DNA from: Aquibium oceanicum
GTDB lineage: Bacteria; Pseudomonadota; Alphaproteobacteria; Rhizobiales; Rhizobiaceae
NCBI RefSeq assembly: GCF_001889605.1
Contig: NZ_CP018171.1
Coordinates: 2,192,501-2,256,500 of the forward strand
Direction of reading: 5' to 3'
DNA: 64,000 nt
Below are positions 16,410-25,250 of the stretch, one piece after another. Positions within the stretch are counted from its first letter, which is position 1. Each line of letters starts with the position of its first letter. The notes beneath the pieces are model-generated. The model made no database searches and was not told where the DNA came from. It worked only from the letters and a program-made list of their open reading frames with translations. A program made the position numbers and the translations under genes.

Positions 16410-17471
16410 ATGACCGCTGCTTCTATTCCGTCTCCCGCCGCGATCCGGCAGGCGAGGGCCGACAATCCCAGGATGCGCGAGCGCGATCTCGCGAGCCAGC
16501 TCGGCGTGACCGAGTGTCAGCTTGTCGCCGCCCATTGCGGCTTCGGCGTGCGCCGCATCCGGGCCGACGTCGAGAAACTCCTCGCTGGCGTCACCGCGCT
16601 CGGCGAGGTCATGGCCCTGACGCGCAACGAAAGCGCCGTCCATGAGAAGATCGGGGTCTATGAAAAGCCGGTTTCCGGCAAGCATGCCTCGATGGTGCTC
16701 GGCAGCGAGATCGACCTTCGTATTTTCCCAAAGCACTGGGTTCATGGCTTCGCCGTAGAGAAGGGGGAGGGCGACGACATCCGGCGCAGTCTCCAGTTCT
16801 TCGACGCCGCCGGCGATGCGGTCCACAAGATTCACATGCGCGAGAATTCGAACCTCGAGGCCTACGAGGATCTGGTGGCCATCCTGTTCTCGCCCGACCA
16901 GTTGGACGCACTCCCGGTCGCCGGCCCGCGCCTCGTTCAAGCGGCCAACGATCCGGGCTTGCGCGCCGACCTGGAAGGTCTGCGCGCCCGCTGGAGCGGC
17001 ATGACCGACGTGCACCAATTCGTCGGCATCCTGCGCGATCTCGACCTGACGCGCCGGCAGGCGGTGGAGCTCGTCGGATCGGACTTCGCCTGGCGGCTCG
17101 CCGACGACGCCGTCCCGGCCCTGATGCGCCTCGCCGCGAACGAGCAATTGCCGATCATGTGCTTCGTCGGCAATGGCGGCTGCATCCAGATACATTCGGG
17201 GCCAATCACCGAGATCAAGCCGATGGGGCCGTGGATCAACGTCATGGATCCGACGTTCCATCTCCATCTCAGGACCGATCGCATCACGGACGTATGGGCG
17301 GTGCGCAAGCCGAACCGGGATGGCCACGTCTCCTCGATCGAGGCTTACGGCGCCGATGGATCGATGATCATCCAGTTCTTCGGCAAGCGGAAGGAAGGCA
17401 CCGACGAGCGTCCCGATTGGCGCTCCCTCGTGGAGGGCCTTCCCAGGCTTGAACGGTCCAGCGCGGCTTGA
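16410..17471 (+). CDS. hmuS: Haemin-degrading / haem-handling factor HmuS
   Basis: A 353-residue cytoplasmic HemS/HmuS/ChuX-type protein with the internal duplication of the family: each half has a DL-LAVTGLG-like helical start and a beta platform (VMALTRNESAVHEKIGVYE and MCFVGNGGCIQIHSGPI). It receives imported haem and degrades or traffics it. It is 8 bp after hemP and overlaps the leader of hmuT, whose ribosome site lies at its stop codon. Length and order are typical of rhizobial hmuSTUV operons. Confidence 0.93.
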   Translation: MTAASIPSPAAIRQARADNPRMRERDLASQLGVTECQLVAAHCGFGVRRIRADVEKLLAGVTALGEVMALTRNESAVHEKIGVYEKPVSGKHASMVLGSEIDLRIFPKHWVHGFAVEKGEGDDIRRSLQFFDAAGDAVHKIHMRENSNLEAYEDLVAILFSPDQLDALPVAGPRLVQAANDPGLRADLEGLRARWSGMTDVHQFVGILRDLDLTRRQAVELVGSDFAWRLADDAVPALMRLAANEQLPIMCFVGNGGCIQIHSGPITEIKPMGPWINVMDPTFHLHLRTDRITDVWAVRKPNRDGHVSSIEAYGADGSMIIQFFGKRKEGTDERPDWRSLVEGLPRLERSSAA

Positions 17472-17482
17472 GGAGGTCAGAC

Positions 17483-18409
17483 ATGTCCCTGAGAACCTCC
17501 CGGCGCGGCATCGCGCGCGCGAGTGCGATCGGCTTCACCCTCGTCCTGACGCTGGTGCCGCTGCTGGCGCCGCCGCCCGGCGGTTTGGCCATGGCCTCGC
17601 AGGTGGAGGCGCTGCCCTCCGGTGCGCAGCGCGTCGTGTCCGTCGGCGGCTCCATCACCGAGATCCTCTACGCGCTCGGCGAGGAGGACCGTCTGGTAGC
17701 GCGCGATTCCACGAGCCTCTATCCGCAGGAGGCGCTGTCGCTGCCGGACGTCGGATACATGCGGGCGCTCTCGCCGGAAGGCGTCCTGTCGGTCAATCCC
17801 GACGGCATCCTCGCGCTTGAGGGCAGCGGTCCGCCCGAAGCGATCCAGGTGCTGGAGAAGGCAAGCGTCCCGATGGTCGTGATTCCGGAGCGCTTCGACA
17901 GCCAGGGCATCGTCGACAAGATCACGGCGGTCGGCCAGGCCATCGGCGAACCGGAGAAGGCGGAGGCCTTCGCCGCGAAGGTGGCCGGCGACCTTGATGC
18001 CGCGAAGAAGATCACCGCCGGCGTGGAGGACCGCAAGAAGGTGCTGTTCATCCTCAGCCTGCAGGGCGGAAAGATCCTCGCCTCGGGAACCGGCAGCGCG
18101 GCCAACGGCATCATCGAGCTTGCCGGCGGCGAAAACGCCATCATCGGCTATTCCGGTTACAAGCAGCTGACCGACGAGGCGGTGATCGAGGCACAGCCGG
18201 ATGTGGTGCTCATGATGGATCGCGAGGGCGACCTCAGCATCGACGAGAACGAACTCTTCTCCAATCCGGCCATCGCCGCGACGCCCGCCGGCATGAACAG
18301 GCAGGTGATCCGGATGGACGGGCTCTATCTGCTGGGCTTCGGTCCCCGGACCGCAGCCGCGGTGAAGGACCTCGCCGTCCGGCTCTACGGCGACGAGATC
18401 ACGAACTGA
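17483..18409 (+). CDS. hmuT: Haemin ABC transporter, periplasmic binding protein
   Basis: A 308-residue class III periplasmic binding protein. A signal peptide (residues 1-36, ending in AMASQ) is followed by RVVSVGGSITEILYALGEEDRLVARD and a C-terminal LLGFGPRTAAAVKDL. It binds haem in the periplasm and delivers it to HmuUV. ATG at 17483 was chosen over an upstream TTG because AGGAGG lies 8 bases before it. It begins 12 bp after hmuS stops. Confidence 0.93.
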   Translation: MSLRTSRRGIARASAIGFTLVLTLVPLLAPPPGGLAMASQVEALPSGAQRVVSVGGSITEILYALGEEDRLVARDSTSLYPQEALSLPDVGYMRALSPEGVLSVNPDGILALEGSGPPEAIQVLEKASVPMVVIPERFDSQGIVDKITAVGQAIGEPEKAEAFAAKVAGDLDAAKKITAGVEDRKKVLFILSLQGGKILASGTGSAANGIIELAGGENAIIGYSGYKQLTDEAVIEAQPDVVLMMDREGDLSIDENELFSNPAIAATPAGMNRQVIRMDGLYLLGFGPRTAAAVKDLAVRLYGDEITN

Positions 18410-18420
18410 CGGCGCCGAAA

Positions 18421-19521
18421 GTGGTTGACCAGACGATGATGGCGGCGGCCCGGCCGCGCCGGGAGGATCCGGTTGAAGGTGACAGGTCGGCCCGCGCGCG
18501 CCTCGCGATCCTGCTTTGCGGCCTGCTTCTCGGCGTGGTCGCGCTCGCCAGCCTCGGCTACGGCGCATCGGACACATCCGCGGCGACGCTGCTGTGGAAC
18601 CTGGTGTCAGGTGGCGGTGCCGATGCGATCTCGGCCCGCGACCGGATCATCGTCTACGACATCCGCCTGCCGCGCGTGATCCTCGGCATTTTGATAGGCG
18701 CCGCGCTCGCCGTCTCGGGCGCCGTCATGCAGGGGCTGTTCCGCAATCCGCTCGCCGATCCGGGCCTTGTCGGCGTCTCGGCGGGGGCTGGCCTCGGGGC
18801 GATCAGCGTCATCGTGCTGGGAACCACCGCGCTCGGTCCCGTCGTGCGGATGTTCGGCATCTACGCGTTGCCCTTCGCCGCCTTCCTGGGCGGCCTCGCC
18901 ACCACCCTCATTCTCTATCGCGTCGCGACTCGGCGCGGACAAACCTCCATCGCCACCATGCTGCTCGCCGGCATCGCGCTCGCGGCGATGGCAGGCGCGT
19001 TTTCGGGCGTCATGGTATATCTGGCCGACGACCGGCAGCTCCGCGATCTCACCTTCTGGGGCCTCGGATCGCTCGCCGGCGCGACCTGGAGCAAGATCGC
19101 GGCCGCGGGCCCGATCATCGTCGTGACCCTTCTCGCGGCACCCTTCCTGGCGCGCGGCCTGAACGCGCTCAGCCTCGGCGAGGCAACCGCGCATCATCTC
19201 GGCGTTCCGGTGCAGCGGTTGAAGAACGTCGCCATCGTCACGGTCGCGGCGGCCATAGGCGCCTGCGTTGCGGTCTCGGGGGGCATCGGCTTCGTCGGCA
19301 TCGTGGTGCCGCATCTGCTCCGGCTGCTGATCGGTCCCGACAACCGCTACCTTTTGCCGGCTTCCGCCCTGCTGGGCGCTACCCTGCTGCTCGCCGCCGA
19401 TGCGGTCAGCCGAACGATCGTCGCGCCGGCCGAATTGCCGATCGGCATCGTGACGGCGGCCGTCGGTGCCCCCTTCTTCCTCTGGATACTGCTGCGCCGG
19501 CGCGGCATCCTGGACCTCTAG
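18421..19521 (+). CDS. hmuU: Haemin ABC transporter, permease
   Basis: A 366-residue FecCD/BtuC-type permease with about ten membrane helices. Family marks are DIRLPRVILGILIGAALAVSGAVMQGLFRNPLADPGLVG and the coupling region SGGIGFVGIVVPHLLRLLIGP with NRYLLPASALLGA. Start is GTG at 18421, 11 bp after hmuT; ATG codons at 18436-18441 are possible alternatives. It carries haem across the inner membrane as a dimer with HmuV. Confidence 0.93.
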   Translation: MVDQTMMAAARPRREDPVEGDRSARARLAILLCGLLLGVVALASLGYGASDTSAATLLWNLVSGGGADAISARDRIIVYDIRLPRVILGILIGAALAVSGAVMQGLFRNPLADPGLVGVSAGAGLGAISVIVLGTTALGPVVRMFGIYALPFAAFLGGLATTLILYRVATRRGQTSIATMLLAGIALAAMAGAFSGVMVYLADDRQLRDLTFWGLGSLAGATWSKIAAAGPIIVVTLLAAPFLARGLNALSLGEATAHHLGVPVQRLKNVAIVTVAAAIGACVAVSGGIGFVGIVVPHLLRLLIGPDNRYLLPASALLGATLLLAADAVSRTIVAPAELPIGIVTAAVGAPFFLWILLRRRGILDL

Positions 19522-19532
19522 GAGCCTCGGCC

Positions 19533-20330
19533 ATGATCGAAGCGACCGACCTCGACGTCTTCATCGGCAACAAGCGGATCGTCACCGGCGCCAGCTTCGA
19601 AGCGCGTCCGGGAGAATTCGTCTCCATCGTCGGCCCAAACGGCTCAGGCAAGACGACGCTGATGCGGGCGCTGTGTGGAGACCTCGGTTATTCCGGCGAG
19701 ATCACCTTTTCCGGGCGCTCGATGTCGGCCTTGAAGCCGTGGCAGCTTGCCGGCATCCGCGCCGTCCTGCCGCAGGCCGCGACGCTGTCGTTTCCCTTCA
19801 CGGTCCGCGAAGTCGTCAAGCTCGGCCTGACGGGCGGCCGTTCCGGTGTCCTGCCAGGGGAGGCTGCCCGACTGCCGGAACGCGCCCTCGCCAAGGTCGA
19901 CCTGGAGGGTTTCGCGGGGCGCTTCTATCAGGAACTCTCTGGCGGAGAGCAGCAGCGCGTCCAGCTTGCCCGCGTCCTGTGCCAGGTGTGGGCACCGGTG
20001 CTGGAGGGCAATCCGCGTTTCCTCCTGCTCGACGAGCCGGTGTCGAGCCTCGACATCAAACACCAGCTGGTCATCATGCGCATCGCGCGCGAGTTCGCCG
20101 ACAGGGGAGGCGGGACGGTGGCGATCCTCCACGACCTCAACCTCGCCTCCATGTTCTCCGACCGGATCTACGTCATGCACCGCGGCCGGATCGCGGCATC
20201 GGGTGCGCCGGGCGAAGTGCTGCAGGACGATCTGATTTCGCGGGTCTTCGAGTGTGGAATGAAAGTGGGCGTTCCCGCGCCGATGGGCATGCCCTACGTG
20301 CTGCCGCAGACGGCGACGATCTCGCCTTGA
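19533..20330 (+). CDS. hmuV: Haemin ABC transporter, ATPase
   Basis: A 265-residue ABC ATPase with Walker A GPNGSGKTT, Q-loop QAATLSFPFTVREVV, signature LSGGEQQRVQLARVL, Walker B FLLLDEP and switch His in AILHDLN. It powers haem import with HmuU. ATG at 19533 follows TAGGAGCC, 11 bp after hmuU. The stop lies only 10 bp from the stop of the convergent polymerase gene, leaving no room for a separate terminator. Confidence 0.94.
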   Translation: MIEATDLDVFIGNKRIVTGASFEARPGEFVSIVGPNGSGKTTLMRALCGDLGYSGEITFSGRSMSALKPWQLAGIRAVLPQAATLSFPFTVREVVKLGLTGGRSGVLPGEAARLPERALAKVDLEGFAGRFYQELSGGEQQRVQLARVLCQVWAPVLEGNPRFLLLDEPVSSLDIKHQLVIMRIAREFADRGGGTVAILHDLNLASMFSDRIYVMHRGRIAASGAPGEVLQDDLISRVFECGMKVGVPAPMGMPYVLPQTATISP

Positions 20331-20340
20331 CGATCGAATT

Positions 20341-21612
20341 CTATCCCAACGCCGCTGTGCTGCGCCGTCGGAGAGCCAGGTCGGTGCGGATGGCTTCGTG
20401 CTGGTGGCGCGCTTCGAGCGCCAGCCCGCCCCACACCATGCCGAGCAGCAGGTAGAAGTGACGCCAGTGATCGGTGTCGATCACGGTTCCGAGCAGCACA
20501 TGGCCGAGGAAGACGACGTAGGCGCACAGGAAATAGGGCTGCCAGGGACGATCCCTGAACAGGATCCTGAACCCGGCCCCGAGCGTCCACATGATCATGA
20601 TGAACCAGGCGGCGAAACCGAGCCAGCCGTAGTCCATCAGCGCCTTCAGCCAGATGTTGTGTGTGTCCTCGCCGAAGGTGAGGCCGAACACCAGCGGCCC
20701 GATCCCGAGCGGCTTTTCGGTGGCGAGCATGAAGCCGATCGCGTGCCGCGCGAAGCGGCCGAGCCTGGCTGAATCATATTCCTGGACCAGCTGGGCGCGT
20801 GTGCTGAACAGGTCCGCAATAGCCGGGATCTGCAGCGCGATGACGAGCGCCAGAACGAGCAGGACGAAGGCCGCACCGCCCATCAGCAGGATGCGGAGGC
20901 GGAAGAGGCCGCTGCGGTGCTGGATGAACAGCGCGAGCGCCGTCATCAGCGCGCTGAAGGCGAACAGTCCCCATGCCCCGCGCGAGAACGACAGGAACAG
21001 GCCGAACGCGATGATCAGCAGCGGAACGCCGTAGAGCGGCATACGCGCGACGGGTCCGGTCAGGACCCGGTGAAGCAGCCAGATACCGGGGAGCGTGATG
21101 AAGGGACCGAAGACGTTCGGGTCCTCGAACACGCCCGCCGCGCGCTCGTACTTGGTGAACATCTCGGCGCCGGGAAAGGCATGGAAGTAGCCGAGGATGC
21201 CAAAGGCGGACGTGCTGACCGCGGCTGCGATCCAGGCCATGAACATCAGTCGGTAGAGATCGGGCCTCGCCTCCAGCACCGCCGCGTAAAACACTGCGGT
21301 AAAGGCCAGGAACAGGGACACGGCGATGTAGAGCGGCGCCTCCTTCAGGACCTCCATCTGCGTGATGGCGATCATGCCGCCGATATTGAACACGACGAGC
21401 AGGATGAGGAGCGGCGTCACGGAGCGCGAGATCCTGAGGCCGAAGAGGCCCCAGACCGCCATCAGCGCGACCATGTAGAGTTCGTAGGGCGCGGGTTCGC
21501 GGATGACGAACCCGGAGAGGAAGACGGCGATCGAGATGGCGCCCGCCACCAGCATCGAGACGAGTTTTGCGTTGACCGCCGCGCGCGGGACCGGCGAGGC
21601 GTGTGCCGTCAT
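20341..21612 (-). CDS. O-antigen ligase/Wzy-type polysaccharide polymerase
   Basis: A 423-residue integral membrane protein with about eleven hydrophobic helices and the long periplasmic loop of the Wzy_C/O-antigen ligase family (HAIGFMLATEKPLGIGPLVFG and FGEDTHNIWLKALMDYGWLG). It resembles ExoQ-type polymerases that join repeat units. ATG at 21612 gives a cytoplasmic start before the first helix; longer upstream starts overlap the preceding gene. It lies 17 bp after the priming transferase gene. Polymerase rather than ligase is favoured by the exopolysaccharide context. Confidence 0.85.
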   Translation of the reverse strand: MTAHASPVPRAAVNAKLVSMLVAGAISIAVFLSGFVIREPAPYELYMVALMAVWGLFGLRISRSVTPLLILLVVFNIGGMIAITQMEVLKEAPLYIAVSLFLAFTAVFYAAVLEARPDLYRLMFMAWIAAAVSTSAFGILGYFHAFPGAEMFTKYERAAGVFEDPNVFGPFITLPGIWLLHRVLTGPVARMPLYGVPLLIIAFGLFLSFSRGAWGLFAFSALMTALALFIQHRSGLFRLRILLMGGAAFVLLVLALVIALQIPAIADLFSTRAQLVQEYDSARLGRFARHAIGFMLATEKPLGIGPLVFGLTFGEDTHNIWLKALMDYGWLGFAAWFIMIMWTLGAGFRILFRDRPWQPYFLCAYVVFLGHVLLGTVIDTDHWRHFYLLLGMVWGGLALEARHQHEAIRTDLALRRRSTAALG

Positions 21613-21629
21613 GTCGCCGGTCAGCGCGG

Positions 21630-23168
21630 TCAATATGCGTTCTCGGTGTCGAGCAGGCGGATCGGCGTCATCAGAAGGATCTTGAGATCGAACCAGAGCG
21701 ACCAGTTCTCGATGTAGAACAGATCGAACTCCGTCCGCTTCTTGATCTTCTCGTCCGTGTCCATCTCGCCCCGCCAACCGTTGATCTGGGCCCAGCCGGT
21801 GACGCCGGGTTTGACCTTGTGGCGGGCGAAGTAGCCGTCGACCACTTCGGTGTAGAGCAGATTGTGCGACTGCGCGGCCACGGCGTGGGGGCGCGGGCCG
21901 ACGAGCGCCAGGCTGCCGAACAAAGCATTGAAGAACTGCGGCAGTTCGTCGATCGAGGTCTTGCGGATGACGCGTCCGACGCGGGTCACGCGCGGGTCGC
22001 CCTTGGTCACGGCGCGCTTGGCCGTGGGGTCAGACTGGTCCGCATACATGGAGCGGAACTTGTAGACCTCGATGACCTCGTTGTTGAAGCCGTGCCGCTT
22101 CTGCTTGAACAGGATCGGACCCTTGCTGTCGAGCTTGATGGCGATCGCGGTCGCCAGCATGATTGGCGAGAACACGGCGATGCCGATGAGCGAGAAGACG
22201 ATGTCGAAGGCGCGCTTGGCAACCGAATCCCAGTCGTTGATCGGCTTGTCGAAGATATCGAGCAGCGGTACCGAGCCGATGTAGGAGTAGGAGCGGGGCC
22301 TAAAGCGCAGTTCGCTCGAGTGCGCCGACAGGCGGATGTCGACCGGCAGGACCCAGAGCTTTTTCAGCATGGAAAGCACGCGCGCCTCGGCCGTAAGCGG
22401 CAGGGAGACGATCAGCATGTCGATGCGCGCGGCACGGGCGAACTCGATTAGTTCCGAGATGTTGCCGAGCTTCGGGTAGCCGGCGACGATCGGCGGCGAG
22501 CGGCGGTCGTCGCGGTCGTCGAAGATGCCGCAGATCCGGATGTCGTTGTCGGCCTGTCGTTCCAGCGAACGGATCAGCGTTTCCGCCGCTTGTCCGCCGC
22601 CGACGATGACGGCGCGCCTTTCCATCACGCCATTGCGTGCCCAGCGCTTGATCAGACGTGCCATCACCAGGCGTAGGCCAAGGATGACGGCGAAGCCCGA
22701 CACGTACCATCCGGCGAACCAGAGCCGCGAGAAATCCGCGGAATTCTTCATGAAGACGCTAGCGAGCGCCATGGCCGCGAAGGCACCCGACCACACGAGC
22801 GCGAAGGTGCGCACATGCGCCAGAGGCTTGCGAAGCGCCGCCATCTGGTAGGAATCGGTGAACTCGAGCAGGATGACGGTCAACAGCGAACCGCCGAGGA
22901 TCGCCGCAAGATAGTCCCAGTCGAACTGCCGGGGGACGCCGATACGGTATGTGTAGGCCAGGGCGCCGGCCGTGAGCAGGAGCAGGAATTCCAGGATGCG
23001 CAGCTTGCCGCTGACCATGACCGGGGACATGGTGTCGCGCCGGTACTGCGATGCGACCTGGCGCGCAACCGAACCGAGTTCGGCGCTCTTGCCGCGTTCT
23101 TCCTTCGCGTTTTCGAACCGGCGCACGGCATCCGGCGTGAAACGCGACGTTGGATCGATCTGGTTCAT
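21630..23168 (-). CDS. Undecaprenyl-phosphate sugar phosphotransferase (WcaJ/ExoY type)
   Basis: A 512-residue polyprenyl glycosylphosphotransferase that attaches the first sugar-1-phosphate to undecaprenyl phosphate. It has four N-terminal helices (about 50-185), a CoA-binding-like Rossmann region (VIVGGGQAAETLIRSLE), a fifth hydrophobic segment (AFDIVFSLIGIAVFSPIMLA), and the catalytic domain with KRHGFNNEVIEVYKFRSM, RKTSIDELPQFFNAL and LVGPRPHA. Full-length architecture suggests glucose-1-phosphate as donor, as in WcaJ; galactose cannot be excluded. It heads the polymerase gene. Confidence 0.92.
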   Translation of the reverse strand: MNQIDPTSRFTPDAVRRFENAKEERGKSAELGSVARQVASQYRRDTMSPVMVSGKLRILEFLLLLTAGALAYTYRIGVPRQFDWDYLAAILGGSLLTVILLEFTDSYQMAALRKPLAHVRTFALVWSGAFAAMALASVFMKNSADFSRLWFAGWYVSGFAVILGLRLVMARLIKRWARNGVMERRAVIVGGGQAAETLIRSLERQADNDIRICGIFDDRDDRRSPPIVAGYPKLGNISELIEFARAARIDMLIVSLPLTAEARVLSMLKKLWVLPVDIRLSAHSSELRFRPRSYSYIGSVPLLDIFDKPINDWDSVAKRAFDIVFSLIGIAVFSPIMLATAIAIKLDSKGPILFKQKRHGFNNEVIEVYKFRSMYADQSDPTAKRAVTKGDPRVTRVGRVIRKTSIDELPQFFNALFGSLALVGPRPHAVAAQSHNLLYTEVVDGYFARHKVKPGVTGWAQINGWRGEMDTDEKIKKRTEFDLFYIENWSLWFDLKILLMTPIRLLDTENAY

Positions 23169-23292
23169 GGACGAGACCCGTTGAAGCCTCGTGATATACG
23201 AAATGCCCTAACGTTCCCTTGATCGGGAAGGGTTGATTCGACCGAACCGGCAAGGGCGGACAGGACCGGGGAAGCCGTCGAGGCGTGTTGTT

Positions 23293-24423
23293 TCAGGTGC
23301 TTCGTGCTTCCCGGTAGATCGCTTCGATCCGGCTTGCCATTGCATCGGCGCCGAAACGGGTGCGGACTTCCTCGCCTGACGGCATGACGGCTGCGTATGC
23401 GGCGAGGTCTTCGACCGCCTGCGCCATGCGGGCTGCGATCGCTGGAGCATTCGGTTCGACCAGTGCCCCGGGCGCATTCTCGAAGATCTCCGGGATGCCC
23501 CCGACCGAGGTGGCGACCATGAGTTTGCCGGCAGCGAGCGCTTCGAGCACGATGTAGGGCATCGCCTCGGCGCGGGAGGGGACGACGACGACAGCTGCGA
23601 GCGCGAATGCCTCTCGTGCCGGCATCGGCTCGCGGAAATGCACCCGGTCGGCCAGCCCGCGTGCGGCAACCTGAGCGACGTATCTGTTCTTGTCGTCTCC
23701 CGCGCCGACCATGAAGGCGCTGAGCCGGCGGCCCGTCTTTTCTTCGGCGATTTTCAGGGCATCGATGAAAAGGTCCGGCCCCTTCAGGTCCCGCATCATG
23801 CCGATGTAGAGAAAGTCGGCCGCCTCGGGGGAGGGCGGGACGGGTTCGAACTCGGCCGCGGTCACGCCGTTGTAGACCACCGTGTTGGGTGCCCGCGGAG
23901 GCCCGACCTTGCGCACGAAGGTCTCGCGCTCCTGCCTGGAGACGAACAGGATGTGCTCCGAAAAGCGCTCCATGATGCGTTCCAGCGCAAAGAAGAAGCG
24001 TCCCGTGACGCTCTTCTCGTCATAGTGCAGGCTGCCCCCGTGGGGCGAATAGAGGCGGGCTACGCGATACCTGGATACCCGCAAGAGTGTGCCGAACATG
24101 CGCGAATAGACGCCGCCCTTGGCGCCGTGTCCGTGCAGGACGTCCGGCCGCAATTCCTTGATGATGTCGTATGTCTTCCAGGCCGACGACAAATCGCCGG
24201 GCCCGATGTGGCGCTGCATCGGCGTCCGGTGGACGCCGAGCGGAAGCTTCGTCTCGAGTTCCCGGAACATGCGGGCCTCGTATTCTCCGCCCGTGGTGGA
24301 ATCGCACACGATTCCCACCTGATGCCCCGCCGCCACCTGTGCGCCGGCCAGATCGCGGACATGGCGGAAGATTCCGCCGACCGGCGACCGGAAGCAATGG
24401 ACGATGCGCAGGCTCTCGGGCAC
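23293..24423 (-). CDS. GT4-family glycosyltransferase
   Basis: A 376-residue GT-B retaining glycosyltransferase: N-terminal VHCFRSPVGGIFRHVRDLA, middle DVLHGHGAKGG, donor domain DFLYIGMMRDLKGPDLFIDAL and the EX7E motif in EAMPYIVLEALAAG. It should add one sugar to the lipid-linked repeat unit. The start is GTG at 24423, 19 bp after the exporter gene. It is one of very few glycosyltransferases in this cluster, so others must lie elsewhere if the repeat unit is longer. Confidence 0.9.
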   Translation of the reverse strand: MPESLRIVHCFRSPVGGIFRHVRDLAGAQVAAGHQVGIVCDSTTGGEYEARMFRELETKLPLGVHRTPMQRHIGPGDLSSAWKTYDIIKELRPDVLHGHGAKGGVYSRMFGTLLRVSRYRVARLYSPHGGSLHYDEKSVTGRFFFALERIMERFSEHILFVSRQERETFVRKVGPPRAPNTVVYNGVTAAEFEPVPPSPEAADFLYIGMMRDLKGPDLFIDALKIAEEKTGRRLSAFMVGAGDDKNRYVAQVAARGLADRVHFREPMPAREAFALAAVVVVPSRAEAMPYIVLEALAAGKLMVATSVGGIPEIFENAPGALVEPNAPAIAARMAQAVEDLAAYAAVMPSGEEVRTRFGADAMASRIEAIYREARST

Positions 24424-24442
24424 GGAGACCGTCTACCGCTGC

Positions 24443-25006
24443 TCAGAACAGTCGCTCGCGGACATAGACCGTGTCTCCCGGCAGGATCGGATCCGACGTG
24501 AGGACGCGGCCGGTCAGCACCTTGCCGTTGATGTCGCGGGTGATGTCGACGTTCGCCTGGTTGGCGCGGGCCGAGTAGCCGCCGGCGGCCGCGATGGCCT
24601 TATGCACGGTCATGCCCGGCACATAGGAATATTGTCCGGCGGCGCCAACTTCGCCCATTACGAAGATAGGGCGGTAGCGGTCGATCTCGACGGAGACGTC
24701 GGGGTCGCGGAGATAGCCGTTCTGGAGCTTTTGCGCGATCTGCTGCTCGATCTCCGAAGCGGTGTGACCGCGCGCGGCGATCGCGCCCACCAAGGGGAAG
24801 GAGACGTAGCCGGCCTGATCCACGTTGTAGACGTTGGTGAGGCCGTCCTGTTCGTACACGGTGATCCGCACACGGTCGCCGGCATCGAGTACGTAGGGTT
24901 TGGAGATCGCGGCATGGAAGGCTGGCGGAACCGGCCGATAGCCGGCGCAGCCGGCTACGGCGAGCGTAGCGATCGCGGCTATGGAAAGTGCGAACTGGCG
25001 CTTCAT
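24443..25006 (-). CDS. Outer-membrane polysaccharide export lipoprotein (Wza/ExoF family)
   Basis: A 187-residue export protein. ATG at 25006 gives a lipoprotein signal (MKRQFALSIAAIATLAVAGC) with lipobox VAGC. Then come a Poly_export domain (YVLDAGDRVRITVYEQDGL) and a SLBB domain (IFVMGEVGAAGQYSYVPGMT). It is short, lacking the C-terminal membrane helix of Wza. It forms the outer exit channel and pairs with the co-polymerase divergently encoded 244 bp away. Confidence 0.9.
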   Translation of the reverse strand: MKRQFALSIAAIATLAVAGCAGYRPVPPAFHAAISKPYVLDAGDRVRITVYEQDGLTNVYNVDQAGYVSFPLVGAIAARGHTASEIEQQIAQKLQNGYLRDPDVSVEIDRYRPIFVMGEVGAAGQYSYVPGMTVHKAIAAAGGYSARANQANVDITRDINGKVLTGRVLTSDPILPGDTVYVRERLF

Positions 25007-25159
25007 TGGCGGACACACACCCTTCAACTGCTGCCGGGCGAGGGACCCGGTTGCGTGGACTGCGTGTTCGTTATCCCCCTGTTAGGGTTAATGGGCGGTA
25101 AAGGAGAACATGCCCAAAGACCACCTTCGTCCGCGTAAAGTGGTTGGTAAGGTCCTGTA

Positions 25160-25169
25160 AACGATCGTT
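25160..25169. repeat. Palindrome AACGATCGTT in the exopolysaccharide divergent promoter
   Basis: A perfect 10-bp palindrome in the 244-bp gap between exporter and co-polymerase genes, 22 bp before a second palindrome. It is a candidate operator half of a double site. Confidence 0.45.
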
Positions 25170-25178
25170 AATTTTGCG

Positions 25179-25208
25179 TTGCACGTTTCTTAACCGCGCG
25201 GTTACCAT
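25179..25208 (+). promoter_or_regulatory. Candidate co-polymerase promoter with 14-bp palindrome
   Basis: TAACCGCGCGGTTA at 25191-25204 is a perfect 14-bp palindrome. It sits in the 18-bp spacer of a weak -35/-10 pair (TTGCAC 25179-25184, TACCAT 25203-25208). Read as TTAA-N7-GTTA it also resembles the CtrA box (TTAA-N7-TTAA) with one mismatch. The regulator is not identified. Confidence 0.4.
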
Positions 25209-25250
25209 AGTTGTTTACGGTCACGCCCATAATGAGTGGAGTGACTTGCC

